Positions 36,060 to 48,494 are shown, counted from the stretch's first letter. The stretch: DNA of 64,000 nt from Celoporthe dispersa (GCA_016584495.1 WAID01000004.1:868001-932000); one strand, 5' to 3'. Made by a program: numbers and translations. The notes: generated by a model from the letters alone, not told the origin.

Positions 36060-37100
36060 GGCGAAATGAGGACGAAAGAGCGTTGGAGAGTCAGCACCGT
36101 CCGCAGTACGTCCGCTAGAGATCGAAGGAGGTCGACATCAGGAGCTCCAATGTGCTCTCAGAAAGTTGATCAATGATTGCGCTACGAGAATCGACGCGGC
36201 TATCGCAGGTTGAATGTTGGTGGTAGAATTTACTGCAGCGCCCAGGTATGTATAAAATCTCCTGGTGTAAGACTGAAACAGCTCGCACTAATCCTTGTAG
36301 CTGCGAAGGTAAGACGACGTGTTCGTTCACAGGGAATGCGGGAACCTGCAGCATAAGCTGCACTACAACGTAAGCTGCAATTATCGCCACACAAATAATT
36401 AGATGAGGCTGTGGAGCTTGGCTGGTTGCCTGCTGGCGGCGTAGGGCAATTAATTAACAAAGGTTTGAATGCGGTGGACCCGGAGTATATCTGGCCAGGA
36501 ATACTGAGGCTGTAATGTCTATGGGATTCAAGCGATGCTCATCTACAGCTCAAATTGTAGCCTGAATGTGCTTTGCTATGAATGTGATTTGCTAAAATGA
36601 GGTCTCAGGTTCAAACCTGATGGGGTCCAGGCTGACATCTCCAGAGTGGCTTGCTGACAAGGGGTGGTGGGTGGCCTGCAGTCAGCTGAGGCCCCCAATC
36701 AGCTAAGCGCGCTTTCATTCGATCAAAGCAGCCCTCCCATCGGGTCCTCTCGATCGGCGTATGCAAAGAGACATGGGACTCGCCACGCCAAGCGCATCCA
36801 TTCATCACTGAATCCCTTTTTTTTTTAAAAAAAAAAAGAAATCTGTAGTGGTCATCAGTGTTTTTCTTTTTCTCTCTTATTGTTTTCTTCTTGTCTCCTT
36901 TTTTTTTCTCCAAAAAATTTACGAAACGTTTGGACGTCAGGACTCTTTAACAATAGATTATAACAATGTGAATTCCCGACACTGACGCCTAACTCTTGTT
37001 CGTACATCAGACGCTACCTACACCGCTCTTCTACATCCAATTCAATTTGACATAATTAGAGAAACAATTTCGTCAACCAGTCACACCAGCCATCTTCACA
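36060..37100. other. Divergent promoter spacer with a poly-T/poly-A palindrome
   Basis: This spacer lies between the DUF6536-like gene (-) and the small membrane protein gene (+). It has no exon. A T(10)A(11)-type palindrome lies at about 36819-36839, followed by a T-rich tract to 36912. A 7-bp-arm inverted repeat TCAGGTT-CA-AACCTGA sits near 36606-36621; it resembles a tRNA T-arm but no cloverleaf can be built around it. Confidence 0.45.
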
Positions 37101-37907
37101 ATGCCTTCTATATCATTCACTAGAAGCCCTAAGCAGAGGCTCCCAAATACTATCTATCGTACATTACACCGCTTGGTCCGCCGAGTATGGATCTGGAGAA
37201 TGATACGTGTCTTGATGATGGCAATCAAGCTTAGCATTATGCAGAATTCTCTTTGGGGTCTTGTCTCTAGTGAAGGGCATCTTATTGCGCTCCTGGATAT
37301 TGCTTTTGTATGTTTAAAGATACACTCGATGACGCAAGGGAATTCCAATCCTCCGTTGAAACTAATATTGCATGTGTCAGACGTCTACTTTGATCGTCTT
37401 TGATATGGCTAGACTTGTTGACGCATGGGTCGGAGACGAGTCTCCATTGATGCCGCCAGAGGTTATCATGGCGGTTGAAATATTGCTCGGAACCCTCACA
37501 ATTGTGTTCGGTATCTGGACAGCGAGCAATTTGCTGGCATCTATTAAAAACGAAGAACAGAATCTATATGACACAGAGACTTTGAGCATGGACGGAGTGA
37601 GCAAAGCTTCTGCAATAGGAGTCCGATGGTAGGCAAATTTGAAATGAGAGACCTGGCTCTGAATTTGCTTTGCTAATTGATTCGGGGTGGGGCCTTGCTA
37701 CATTGTAGGTCTACAATTATCGTAGGTCTCATCTCAAGCATCGCCGTCGCTTATCTGCTATTTCAAGAGCTTCCTGCCAAAAGACGACTCCGGCACCTCT
37801 ACAAAACTGTAGAGCCGACTATACTCTTCACCGAGTCAGGCGATGCGGTTGCTGTCTTCTTGGAAGGGCCAACGGAGGGAGGCTTTGAGCTGCCCTGTAT
37901 TCAGTAG
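37101..37907 (+). CDS. Small membrane protein, function unknown
   Basis: Three exons (37101-37307, 37381-37628, 37709-37907) give 217 residues in frame, with introns of 73 and 80 bases bounded by gtatgt/gtcag and gtaggc/tgtag. I see three likely TM segments: around IALLDIAFTSTLIVFDMA, VIMAVEILLGTLTIVFGIW and TIIVGLISSIAVAYLLF, with a basic N-terminus (RSPKQRLPNTIYRTLHR). The C-terminal part is soluble. I do not recognise the family. It is divergently transcribed from the neighbouring multi-pass protein gene. Confidence 0.6.
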
Positions 37908-39768
37908 TAAAGGCGGGTTGGCTTTTTTTCGATGGCCCAGGGCACATGTTGCGAGTAGGACCTGCTGGGAAACGTCCAAAATGAACACTGATGTTTATGA
38001 CGGCAGCGTTTGTTGATATAAAATCCGACACCAGGGATCTGGGAGGCAGCACCACCAGAGCGGAGGCAAAGTCATGAGACTCAAACGCAAAGGACCGTTG
38101 TTGGCTTTCATTGAATTAATACTAAGGATATAAACAGAGCAAAAGGAAACAAAGGAATAAGAAAGTGAAGAGAAGAATAAACTACCCCCCCCCTCCGGCT
38201 TCGCCGATCACAGCTGCTCGGACCCCCCATCCACCGGCTGCATGGTGGCTGTTGTAGTTGTTATTGTGGTGCTGCTGCTGCTGCTGCTTGTCAGTTGGTC
38301 AATACTTCGGTGGTGGAAGGAGAGAGGAGAGAGAGGGTAAATAAAAAACAAATCCGTCCCGAATTCAGCTTATGTTTTGCGAGACTTGAAGTCCGTAGCT
38401 CCTGCCAATAGGTAGCAGACGACTGCAAGCACGCTTTCCTCGTGAAGACCGGTCGGTAGCTCAGATGATTTGTAAAAAGGTAGGTGCCTTGGATGAGCGC
38501 ACTAGGATATCTCAGCACATGAGGCACCTTTCCTAAAAGTATCCACGTTCTTGAGAACCCTTGGGAAGCTTCCTGCCTTCTTCACCACCTTTGTTTCATT
38601 TCGACCACGGACAAAGTCACTCGATACCAAGATCGGCTGCCCACCCCTTCTTACGAACGGGTCACCAAAGGCCCAGCATGTGTCTTAGAGTGGCACCGTC
38701 GCAGGTATGTCTGCTACCCTCCGCTGAATCTGAGATGGCATCCGACACTGACACTACTGGTCATAGAATGGAGCATATAGGCTCACGGCATCTCTTTATA
38801 TCACGATATGGCCAAAGATACAGGAAGTAAGAGCCACAATGCACCAGGACCGTGCTCAACCCTGTCGTGCACTATCGTGCACTGTCGAGCACTCTGGTCA
38901 AACGAGGTTCGATGGAACCGATTTTCCAATTGTTTCTTCCTCAATGATGATGTAAGTGTTGAGAATCAAACCATTTCACGTCATCATTCTGAGTCTCGCC
39001 TTCTATGTTTTTCTGTCACTGACATCTACAGCCGACCTGTAGTCACCAACACTTCCAAAGCGTTCTCCTCCGGCACACCTCGCCTCTGCGGTCCGAGCCA
39101 CTGCCACTAGAAGCTAAGGGGCAAAGAGAGTCCGGTCCATATCTCAAATAGGCCAAGCACTGTCCACTTTCTCTCGCCGGAGGAAGCTAGGGGTCATACT
39201 TCCCGTTGAACAGTTGGGAGTAATATTGAAACCTATTCGAGTTCTGCTATAGTCATGGGATTATCCCTCCTCTACTTCATAGCTTATGTCCCCGCCTCAA
39301 ACGATGAGCTCTATGGCTGTCACCCAGAGGCATCTTCTGTGTCTTCGTCACATGGTTAGCTCATCTTCAAATGTCGCCTACTTGTTTTCCCGTGGGCAGG
39401 TTACCCACAAGCTTACTGGCATAGAGCAGGCGCTTCTGCCAATCCCGATATAGTTTCGGACTGGGCTGTACTTAGTAGGTTGCCCGATCCTGCCGATCAG
39501 CTGCCGGGCCCCCATTTCGCGAATGGTGTCGAGAAGCAGGCAGGCCCAAGCTCACCAGAACACAACACTAAGCTTCACTATGTCATGTCAAGTGTTCATC
39601 AACAGAGACTACCGCGCAGGAGGCGGTTCGCAGAAGACACGTGGCCTCCTGTTGGACAAGTAGAAAATTACATAGCACCCAGATTTGGTCTGATCCTCGA
39701 CAATCACAACTCTCTCAAGACCGACGGTATTTTTTCCTGCACTGATTTCCTTCCAACACTTCCAAAAT
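37908..39768. other. Long intergenic spacer with simple repeats
   Basis: These 1.86 kb contain no gene I can support. Notable are a C8 run at about 38187-38194, a short (CTG)n/(GCT)n tract at about 38273-38288, and a triplicated gtgcactatc-like decamer at about 38874-38895. A short open frame at 39480-39812 has no domain. Confidence 0.45.
38270..38288. repeat. (CTG)n trinucleotide repeat
   Basis: Five to six CTG units lie in gene-free DNA downstream of the small membrane-protein gene. They are outside any open frame that I consider coding. Confidence 0.7.
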
Positions 39769-41384
39769 ATGGGGACACAGACGAGCAGGCTGGAAGAAAC
39801 TCGCCGTCGTAGATCTGGTTACTTGCCACTCGTCAACGACACACCGCCCGTACTATGTGTCACGAAGAAGACACCGGATCTTACATCGCGTCTCATTACA
39901 ACGGCACGCAGGAATGAGACGCAAAGCCATCTACACCGTCTTCCCGATCGGCTCGTCATGATGATTTTTCATACCCTGGATGACTGCAGTGTCGAGTGCC
40001 TTCGACGCGTTTCACGAAAATTTGCGAGGCTTTGCAGCGAGACCCTACTCAAGCACTTACAGCTGCCTTCCGATCCTGACTCTAGTGTTTGCACAGAGAA
40101 GGGCGCCGACTCTGCCGCGTGGCCCGATTACGTGGCAGGGCCATTCTCATGGCCACGGCCAAACACGATCGAAAACTTCAAGACTGAGCTTTGCCGACTC
40201 CTTTATAAGGATGCATACTGTCAGGCATGCTGGACAGCGCGTGAGGCACCTGACTGGGACAGCAGGGTCGACAAATTACGCAGATACCTGCACTGCTCTG
40301 CTTGCGGCGTTGATCACCCTGCCTGCTTGTTCTCCAATCGTCAGCGTCACAAAGACACATCGTCTGATCGAGTCTGCATCGGCCACGAGGGCTACGTCAA
40401 CATTTGTGACCATAGTCAGATCACTTGGAAACCATCGAATACTGGCGTCTTACTCGGTCATTCGAACCTGACACCTCCAAAAGGGTGGTCTTTGTGTGCA
40501 ATCGCCCGGGCCACCTTATGCTGTGCCCCGAGCAGAAGTCGTCAAAGGAAATGGAGGTGAACGACGGACAATACCGGGATTGCGGATGTACCGAGTCGCG
40601 CAGCCTCCATCCCACGATTGAAATACGCCCAGATAAGTCCTTAGCGACCCAATGGACTGCACATATTGATTTTGCCCCGGAGGAGCGGCCAAACACCTTA
40701 GCGACCCTGGGGTACAGATTGAACATGGCTTATGAAATGCAGGGCCGGTGGGTCTGCCCACGCTTGCGTTACGGCCCCTTACCTGAAACCCGTTGTTTCG
40801 ACCCGAATGACTGTGGGTGTATCGCATTAGAGAGGCAGCCGACCTTTGACTGGTGGCCTTGTCCTCCTTTGGACAAAACTAGGTCGTGCCGGTGGAACCC
40901 TGCGAGACAAATCAGTTGGTTATCTCAGGACACTCGGCAGATATACGGATATCAACAGGAGGTTGAGTCGCAGCAGGGGACTCCACGGCAGTCGGACCCT
41001 AAGCCTATATTACAAGGCTCAGCACTGCGGCGCGATGTCTGCAAGGCCGACTTGCAATCTCACCGGGGACGAATGACATATGGCGGCAAAGGCCTCAAGA
41101 ACGGGCCCGGGACCTTTGATATTGAAGTTCGGCCATGCCACTGGGGAGGCCACTGTCTTGTCCTGCATTACCAACGAATATGGGATAATTTCGATGTGAT
41201 GGGTCCTAACTGGTATCACTGTCTGAGTCCTGCTTCATACAATATACGTGAGGATCATGAGGCATACGGAGTCTATTGGTGTGAAACCAGTGGTTGTCCT
41301 AACATGTACCATGGTGTCCCGTCGTTCTCGCCGCTGATGAAAAGCTCAGAGTATCGGCGCGAGTGCCCCCGCATGTGTTCCTAG
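39769..41384 (+). CDS. F-box protein, one frameshift
   Basis: A probable substrate-recognition subunit of an SCF ubiquitin ligase. The F-box is the segment LHRLPDRLVMMIFHTLDD plus CLRRVSRKFARLC, about residues 56-92. A Cys-rich part follows (YCQACWTAR, LHCSACGVDHP, FSNRQRH), which is common in this fungal family and may bind zinc. The text then runs to CIGHEGYVNICDHSQITW and continues in the next frame as ETIEYWRL. One extra base at GG/AAA 40427-40431 joins the two, giving one protein of about 540 residues. The C-terminal part has more Cys/His pairs and Trp-rich motifs. No intron is needed. It is either an assembly indel or a lesion. There is no connection with the cluster. Confidence 0.72.
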
Positions 41385-41915
41385 CCGCATGGGATTACGG
41401 TGGAATGGACCAACAGAGGGGGTTTGGAAGTATAGGATGGCTTGATGTTCTTTCAGCCGGACCCGGAGCGCTGAACACCTGAAGAAGTATTTCTGGCAAG
41501 AAAGATGGCAATGAGTCGGGAAATAAGCGCCGCCAGAAGAAGGAGGAACGTGAGCTACTACTATCAAAATCGGATAGATAGGTAATAGTCCAGCAATGAA
41601 CAAAAAATAAGAACGGGATTGTTACCCGTGTGAATGCGGAGTTGGAATTGGGACCCACGCAAGAAAGGCGTCAATGTTAGCCGGAACACCGTTCCAGGAG
41701 CTTAGACTCCTTCACCTTCACTGGTTTGAAGTAGTATCTTGTTCTTGGTAAACACTCGCGTAATTGAAGCTCAAAACTTTCTAGCATGTCGGTGGTGCCA
41801 CACACTTTCCACGGGCTCCTTGCGACCAGCATACATCGACTCATAACGCTGCCCCATTATAAGCCTCTCAGCGTGTTCCCGCAACCTTTGTTCCATTGCC
41901 GACACGGCCTCAGGG
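41385..41915. other. Intergenic spacer between convergent genes
   Basis: About 530 bases separate the 3' ends of the F-box gene (+) and the F-box-like gene (-). I see no gene or repeat here. Confidence 0.4.
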
Positions 41916-43560
41916 CTACCCTGGCGGCCTTCGCTCCACCTCCAAGGGGGAGACTAAGTGGGCATAGAACCTGCAAAGCTCACCTAGGTCGGCCAACGGC
42001 TTTAGAATGCGCATATAGCTCGCTATGATGTCTACGCCTTGAGACCTTGACATTTTTCTTCTTGAAAGAGGTTGCTCCCAGTCGCTCGCGTCGGTCGCTA
42101 TTAGACGGATTGTAAGTCCTCCTGGATTAGCCTTGTCCCTGACCCAGTCGATCGTAGCCTTCCAGTCTTGGAGCGCTGAGTGGCCTTCCCTCGGCCAGAT
42201 TTCGTGATCATACGGGTGGAAGACTAATTCCAGGAAACGCAGATGGTGCAAGCAGTCCTCGGGGACGATCTCCCTCAAGAACTTGCTAGCTCCGAGGAAA
42301 GCCCACGGGTACCCGTTCCTGGGCAACTCTACAGAGTCCAAGGCTATCTCGCGCTTCCATGGGCAGTCAGAGTATTGATCGTGCACGACGAAGCGATTTC
42401 CTGAATAAAAGGTGACCTGAGAATCCTTGTAGAGTGTCCGGCAGACGAGAAAGAGGGCCTCTGGTGACGCCCAGCATCTGCAAGGCACCGCCGAGGATTT
42501 GGCGCTATGCGATACACGGCAAAAGCAGCCAGGGGAAGGCCTGGGATATGCCATCCAGCACTCGGAGAACTGGCAGCCATGATGCCGGGTAGGTGGGCAG
42601 GCGCATCCCATGAACTCCAGGTCTTCACAGTACGTTTGGGATGCCATAAAGCCTTTGTGTTCTGGACTCCAGGTGACTTCAGCCCAAGGAGTGATCAAGT
42701 CTGTGTATTCTAGGATGCGTAAACGCAGTTCTTGCGGCAGGCTGAGGAGTAGACAAGACGAAGAGGATGCATGACCCTGCGTTATGTTATCTGACCATGC
42801 CTGGGGGAGACGACGGTGCGATGATGTGGCGGGCCCGAAGTACGATATCGTCGGCTAATCGCTGAAGTGGACCGTTCGGTAGTCGCGATAATCGAACCGA
42901 GCAGTGTTTTAGCATTGGGAGACGTAGAAGGGATGTTGCCATTGATCTGGCTGCCTGGATTCCAGTGTCGGTGGGAACAACGTCGTAGACTATGGCTAGC
43001 TCAAGGATGCCTGATTGGACGCCCGAGGCCAGGTGCGACACTGTCGAATCCCACTCAGCAAGCCTCGCGTCAGGATCGCCGACGGGTGTGTCGTGCTGAT
43101 GATGTTCTCCGCAATATCTGACCGTTTTGTTGCAACATGTCTGGCCAAATATCCAGTCCGGGGTCGTGTGACATGACGCCTCAGCGAGTATGACTTGAAG
43201 ATGGGACAGCACGGTAAGAGATGAGGGTCTGAGGCTTCTTAGATGCTGAAGTGTTTGCTGGTTGCTGTATCGAATGTAAAATCGATGTGTTCCGTACAGA
43301 AGGCTCGATGCCTCCTCATATATAACACGGCATGAAAGAAAAAGGCCTTGAAATCCAGATGGGGGAGTCCCAATGTGATTGCGCCCGTTCAAATCGATTG
43401 AACAATCCCAGATGCCCGCAATCGAAACATCAGACCCTGAGGACCCTCGAAGGCCCAGAAAATCGTAAATACGACTGCGAAGCAGACGTGGTACGCGTAG
43501 CATGCCAGGCAGGCTCTTGGCCTGAGGAGACTCCTGAGATTGAGAGGCTTGGCGAGCCAT
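41916..43560 (-). CDS. Two-module F-box-like fungal protein, one frameshift
   Basis: The N-terminal part (43560 down to about 42808) has PRLLRSRIYDFLGL and FLSCRVIYEEASSLLYG; the C-terminal part (about 42800 to 41916) has LPQELRLRILEYTDLITPW and FLVCRTLYKDSQVTFYS. The two halves are clearly the same type of module, an F-box-like helix plus a 'C-R-x-x-Y' helix, repeated in tandem, as in many hypothetical fungal proteins. They are in different frames joined at GGGGG 42803-42807 (CCCCC on the coding strand); one base fewer gives a continuous protein of about 547 residues. Otherwise there would be two genes, but the second half has no good start. Function is unknown; protein-protein recognition is likely. 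Confidence 0.65.
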
Positions 43561-44512
43561 GCTAGTCTTGTTGCGTCGAGGTGTCGGCAGTGAAGCTGGA
43601 GGCGACTTAAAAATGCAATGTTCTGCGATTTGCTATTGTATTGCTGACGTGATCGTAACCGATGGAGAGGGGGGGCTTGGATGTGGTTGTTGCCTTGGCC
43701 CCGGAGTCTGAGATCAAGAACTAGGCGGGGTATATCTTACATAATCCCTCCCTTGTTTAGACCACACCACAGGCTTAACAAACTACAGTTCTGCGATTGC
43801 TAAGTATCCCCAAAGTCCCACTATTTGAGCTGTAAATAATGGACTAGCACTATCCGCCGACCTTATTCAACATCCACTCGGAATGACTTGGCTTATATTA
43901 CTATGTTCAGAGTAAGCTGGCCTAGCAGTCAGTAAGGAGGTAAAGCACCGCTTGGGACTTCTCGGCTGGCCATCTGAGGATTATACACAGGATCTAATTG
44001 ATGGAACTGAAGACGGAACTCCAGATGGAGACTGTATTGAGGAGGAATATATGAAACATGATAGGCTCAGACGAGGAATTCAGAATCATAACCACTCGTC
44101 AACACAAGAGTCACTCTCCCATCGTTCCCCTCAGGCCTGGTGCTCATCCCAAGTATTATTCTCCAAAGTCTCGTGGAGTGAAATAAACCCTGTTTCACCC
44201 GCAATAAAACATTCCTCTTTAAAAAAAAAAAAATCACAGCGTGATCATCTCGCATGCTGAGTTCGTAGATGTTCTGACTGTTTAATATAATGAATATTAA
44301 ATTGAGATAGTTCTCTGTTCAGTACGTCAAATGTTCGCACTCGAAATCACCTTCTCGTCTCGACACCACAACAGAGATACAAATGCGCCACCTAGACCGG
44401 CCATGATAATTACCCTGCAGAGTACTTAGTCGGCAATATGGCAAAGGAAATGCGAATTGAAGCGATATTATAAGATATTTAGTATGCTTTCCCGGTCTTG
44501 AATGTCAAAGGT
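43561..44512. other. Intergenic spacer
   Basis: About 950 bases between the F-box-like gene (start at 43560) and the 3' end of the HET gene, both on the minus strand. An A13 run lies at about 44221-44233. Short open frames have no domain. Nothing else is recognised. Confidence 0.4.
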
Positions 44513-46435
44513 TTAACAGAGAAGTATATCTTCCTCATCCCCCAATTTCCAAGTTTTCCAGTCCTCATATTCCGCTGCAGCACCGAGAGGCCTCAAGGGA
44601 TGGCCCAGCTCATCTCTGGAGCTCAGCATGAAAACATCACCGACCAGTTTATAATAACCAGGCTCTGTTTGACGCAGGAGAAATGGTGCTTTACCGCCGA
44701 ATATAATGTAGATATCATCCCCTTCATGTGCTGTGAATGGGGCCAACCCATAATATCCTCTGTCCGATACTACCAGCTTTCGATTATGAGCTGTGTACAG
44801 GATTGTGTTGTGAACTTCAGCTAGATTAGGTGGGACGTAATCTGGCTCGGCGTTAGCAGCTGTCTCTTCATTATCCGTACTGGTTTCGATCAAATCGGGT
44901 GATTTATCGCCAGTGCTTTCAATTTGGCTTGTCTCTTGGAGGTAGTCAATGTATGCAGCCTGCTTGCCTTCCCACTCGTCCAACGTCCCTCGGTAATTTC
45001 CTGCTGCCAGGGTTGTTACGAAAGCTTTCAGTGATGACAAGGAGAAGGTAGTATCCTTTGTGAGCGATTTCACGCTAAGCGACGCAATGTCCCGCCAGAT
45101 TTTCGCAATGGTGTCGGGCGTTGGGCTGAAGTAGAACGGCTCCGAGGTAAAGCGAACAGAACCAATCCGCAATCCTCTGACCTTTAGAGTTTTGCGATCA
45201 ACTAAGCAAGTCGATGAGGGCTCATTTGAGCCATGTGAAATATTTCGTCTCATGCCGTTTCTAAAAAGACTGGTGTAATAATATACGTCCCAGCGAGGTA
45301 CCCATGAAGGACAGTCGCCGCTTGAAGGGGTGTGCTCGAAGTTTTGCGTGAATAGCAGCAGGTCTAGGTCCATTCCGGAAGATTCCAAATATTTGCAGGC
45401 GAAGTCGTGATAGACCTGAACATGCGAGTGCAAATAGTCTGGCCTTAGAGATGGCACCGGTAATGTTGAATGTGAGAGGCTAAGGCACGCGTAGATCCTG
45501 TCCCTGGGGTCTGTTGCGCCCAAGACTCTGCCACAATCAAGGACCTGCAATAAGGTCAGGGATGGATTTTGGCCCCGTGCATTGAGAGTCAGAGTCTCGC
45601 GGGCCAATCTGGTATTGAAAGGCAAGAGGTGCAACCACGATATGGAGCGAGCCTTGAACACATCGTAATGTATACTGGTTGCTCGTGAATGAATCCAGGA
45701 GTATGCCCGGAGGAATTTTAGCCAGTCAATCCGTATTCCTGACCAAATAATTTCTGCCATTGGCCCAAGTGCTGCTTCTTGAATAACCCAGACCCGTCGA
45801 AACCATGGCTGATCAGTGAGTACAGCGACAGACTCCCATCGTGGATCCGAAAGCAAGGGGTCATCGGCATTGGGGAACGGAAAAATGTTTTGCTCCCAGG
45901 TAAAGTTCTTTCTTTGAAAAACGCCGTTCATCATTCGATTCACATCGGCCACTATAGTAGCTGCGGCTCGGGCATGTCCACCGTTATCGTTAGGGCCGAG
46001 ACAGATGAGAGTACAGATTGACTTGCGATAAATATCTGCCATGAGATTCACTTGATGTGCCTTCTCTGCGTTGTCCTTTTGGTTGATACAGATGGAATCA
46101 GACCAAAGAGCACGCGGTTCGGCAGCCTTGCGAGCTTGGCGGAGGGAGTTTCGTAGATTAATGGTGATGTAAAGGACCTTTCCGTCACAAGCAATCGATT
46201 CGGTTCGGTCCGGTGTGCCCCAGACGTATGATACGGCCTCAAAAGAGATCGGATCGTTGAGGTTCATAACAAAGAGGCTGCAACTAATAGGGTCCTCACC
46301 TTCTCCTGGATGGAGAAGCAAGCATCTGATGTATGGCCCTGGAGGAAGTCTGTCGTAGACGTAGTCGTCAGATACTCCCAGAGGATCTGGATTCTTTCGC
46401 GCCGAAACCAAAGCCATTCTGTCTAGCTTGGTCAT
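44513..46435 (-). CDS. HET-domain (heterokaryon incompatibility) protein
   Basis: A cytosolic protein of the HET family, whose members trigger cell death when genetically different hyphae fuse. The frame is a single exon of about 640 residues from the Met near 46435; the frame stays open upstream to 46528, but that stretch contains donor-like gtaagt and has no better Met. The HET domain is near the N-terminus, with FEAVSYVWGT (canonical YxALSYxWG), then LWSDSICINQ and MADIYRKS, and WFRRVWVIQE. The rest is a long variable region with an acidic linker (about ETSTDNEETAANAE) and a C-terminal domain with DDIYIIFGG. Length and frame are normal. Substitutions from the typical form are mild, so it is probably functional. 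Confidence 0.92.
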   Translation of the reverse strand: MTKLDRMALVSARKNPDPLGVSDDYVYDRLPPGPYIRCLLLHPGEGEDPISCSLFVMNLNDPISFEAVSYVWGTPDRTESIACDGKVLYITINLRNSLRQARKAAEPRALWSDSICINQKDNAEKAHQVNLMADIYRKSICTLICLGPNDNGGHARAAATIVADVNRMMNGVFQRKNFTWEQNIFPFPNADDPLLSDPRWESVAVLTDQPWFRRVWVIQEAALGPMAEIIWSGIRIDWLKFLRAYSWIHSRATSIHYDVFKARSISWLHLLPFNTRLARETLTLNARGQNPSLTLLQVLDCGRVLGATDPRDRIYACLSLSHSTLPVPSLRPDYLHSHVQVYHDFACKYLESSGMDLDLLLFTQNFEHTPSSGDCPSWVPRWDVYYYTSLFRNGMRRNISHGSNEPSSTCLVDRKTLKVRGLRIGSVRFTSEPFYFSPTPDTIAKIWRDIASLSVKSLTKDTTFSLSSLKAFVTTLAAGNYRGTLDEWEGKQAAYIDYLQETSQIESTGDKSPDLIETSTDNEETAANAEPDYVPPNLAEVHNTILYTAHNRKLVVSDRGYYGLAPFTAHEGDDIYIIFGGKAPFLLRQTEPGYYKLVGDVFMLSSRDELGHPLRPLGAAAEYEDWKTWKLGDEEDILLC

Positions 46436-47696
46436 TATTTGGACAGTTGCAAGTATGAAGAGTAAGTACTTACGAGCCAAACAGGCGGGAAATATCAGTT
46501 CGGTGCGCGTTGGCAAGAGTATTTTCAAGTTTAAGAAAAGGATAAAGTAGATGATGCAGGGAATTCAGTAGCTTGTGAGTCAATTGCCAGTTGATTTATG
46601 GATCTTTCCGTTAGGGAAGGAAGGAAGGAGGAAGAGAGCTTGTGTGCAAGAGATGCAATAAGCAAAGTGACGACCGATTTGTCCCAAACCTTACAACGAT
46701 AAGTTTAACTGCAGCTTGCTGACATCGCGAGATAGCAGCTTTATAGCTACTATCACGTGTCTGCTTAGTCAGCTCTATTAGCGCGATCTGCTTTGGTAAG
46801 CAAATGTTACTTTAGTAAATTATCCTTTTTTTTTCTTACTAGAGTTTTATTCTGAAGTCCTTGTTCATCTTGACCAGACTCTCATAATTGCTTCCAGCCA
46901 TGCTTAAGCCGATGTTATTGCCTTGCTTTTCAAGATATAATAAAGATAGTTTCACCTAGCTAAGTACATGAATACTTTGGCAGCCAGTCCGCGGCATGAG
47001 CCGGTGGCCGCTTTGAAAATAAGCTTTCGGCATATTCCTTTTTATATTGCAGGGTTCGTTAGCGACATTCTGCTGGGGCTGCATGAGCCGTTGTATTTTG
47101 TGGTCTGATATGGACTATACCCTACTGCTACAAGGGTCGTATGTAAATATCCAATGATTTTGGGTTCCGAAATGATCTGTAGTAAGTCTCACTGGATACA
47201 TCTTGTCTCCAGATGATCAGGTCAGACAGGTTATTGAGTAGCGGAGATATAATTTGAACCCAAGCCGTTCGCTAGCTGACATCTTGCAGCGCGTGCTAAG
47301 ATTTTGCTTGAACGGCCCAACTTGACGAGTGCGTTTCGAAATAGTAACAAGGTTGTAATGTTCATATGGCAAGAGTCGACAGAGAAACAAGAAAATGTGC
47401 TCTCATGGGCACACTCAAAGTTCGCTGCTCCATTGAATACATATTTAGCGAGATGAATGTCTTTTGATTGAAGATGTATGCGGAAATTGCAGAATAAGAC
47501 GCAAGGAGCGCGGGCGGAGAATTCCATCCGTTTCGACTCCTTTAAGACGACCCACAACCGACAAGGCTCACGAGACATAAAGAGCGAATTGTTCAAAAAC
47601 ATTCCTAGCTGAAGGAACAAACACCACCAACCTTTATTTCGTTTCACAAGACTGGCTGGATCCGTTCTCTTTGACTTGCTCACATTCTTGCACAAA
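46436..47696. other. Intergenic spacer
   Basis: Upstream regions of the HET gene (-) and of the small secreted-protein gene (+). No gene is evident. An open frame at 47231-47764 (-) overlaps the next gene antisense and has no domain. Confidence 0.45.
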
Positions 47697-48494
47697 ATGC
47701 ATTCCAACGTCTCAGTCTTTGCACTACTGGCCTCCGCGGCTGCAGCCAAGCCCCTCGTTGACAAGCGGCAAGAGGACCTTGCGTGGGGTCCTATTTGTGG
47801 CTTTTATCAGACAAATAGCGAGATTACTGGCACTACCAGCACCATCTTCCCTGGAAAGATGCCCTCGGACCAGAAGGGCTACATGTTCAACTGGATCGGC
47901 ATCGGAAACAACACAGGCGACCTGGTCCAGAGCATCATCGGCAGCTACCCCTCAGGCCAGAGCGAGTGCGAGGGGCAGGCCGATGCCGACACAGCCTGGT
48001 GCATCTCATCCGAGGTTTACGGGCTGAATACTCAGGACCAGACGACCCAATTTGTGGGCACCATGACGACAGCCGACGCCAACTACGAGAATGGAATTGT
48101 TATAAAGTACACCTTGGTTGACAAGGAGACATACTTGTGGAACCAGACCATGCACGACGCAGTTACTGGCAAGCTCCTGTCGACCTACCAAAAAACATCG
48201 AACGCCTTCTCGTTGTGGAATACGGCAGTGGAGTTGCAGGATGACGACGGCGATTCCCCCAGCGGGCTCACGGAGGACCAGTACTACGTGAACACGACCA
48301 TCACCCTTGATCCTGCGGACGCGAGCTATGGCGACATGATGTACACCGAGAACGGCTGTACCCACACCACGCCCAGCACAAGCGACGGTGGCAAGACTGT
48401 AAGACCTTGAGACACTTGCCTTGTTTTTTGGTCCGCTAATGACATTTTCCCCCAGTGGTTCATCGAGAAAATCACTATTCCAGCCAGCTCCTAG
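47697..48494 (+). CDS. Small secreted protein, function unknown
   Basis: Two exons, 47697-48398 and 48456-48494, with an intron beginning gtaaga and ending cccag, give 246 residues. The N-terminus is a signal peptide (SVFALLASAAAA) followed by KPLVDKRQ, with a Lys-Arg dibasic site at which Kex2 could cleave. The mature part is acidic, with several NxT/S sites, four Cys (two near GPICGFY and SECEGQ, one at AWCISSE, one at NGCTHTT), and no known catalytic motif. I start at 47697 instead of 47676 because this Met directly precedes the hydrophobic core. It is probably exported and glycosylated. No link with neighbours is seen. Confidence 0.75.

Noticed and set aside
36600..36640. tRNA gene suggested by a T-arm-like ggttcaaacc motif
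   Set aside because: No acceptor, D or anticodon arms can be formed around it on either strand.
38270..38895. CRISPR-like or functional repeat array
   Set aside because: Only simple trinucleotide and a few decamer repeats; no spacers, and this is a eukaryotic genome.
41916..42700. Independent second F-box-like gene
   Set aside because: It lacks a good start, and its upstream text continues from the first module across a C run.
47231..47764. Minus-strand open frame of 177 codons
   Set aside because: It overlaps the signal peptide of the secreted-protein gene antisense and has no domain.
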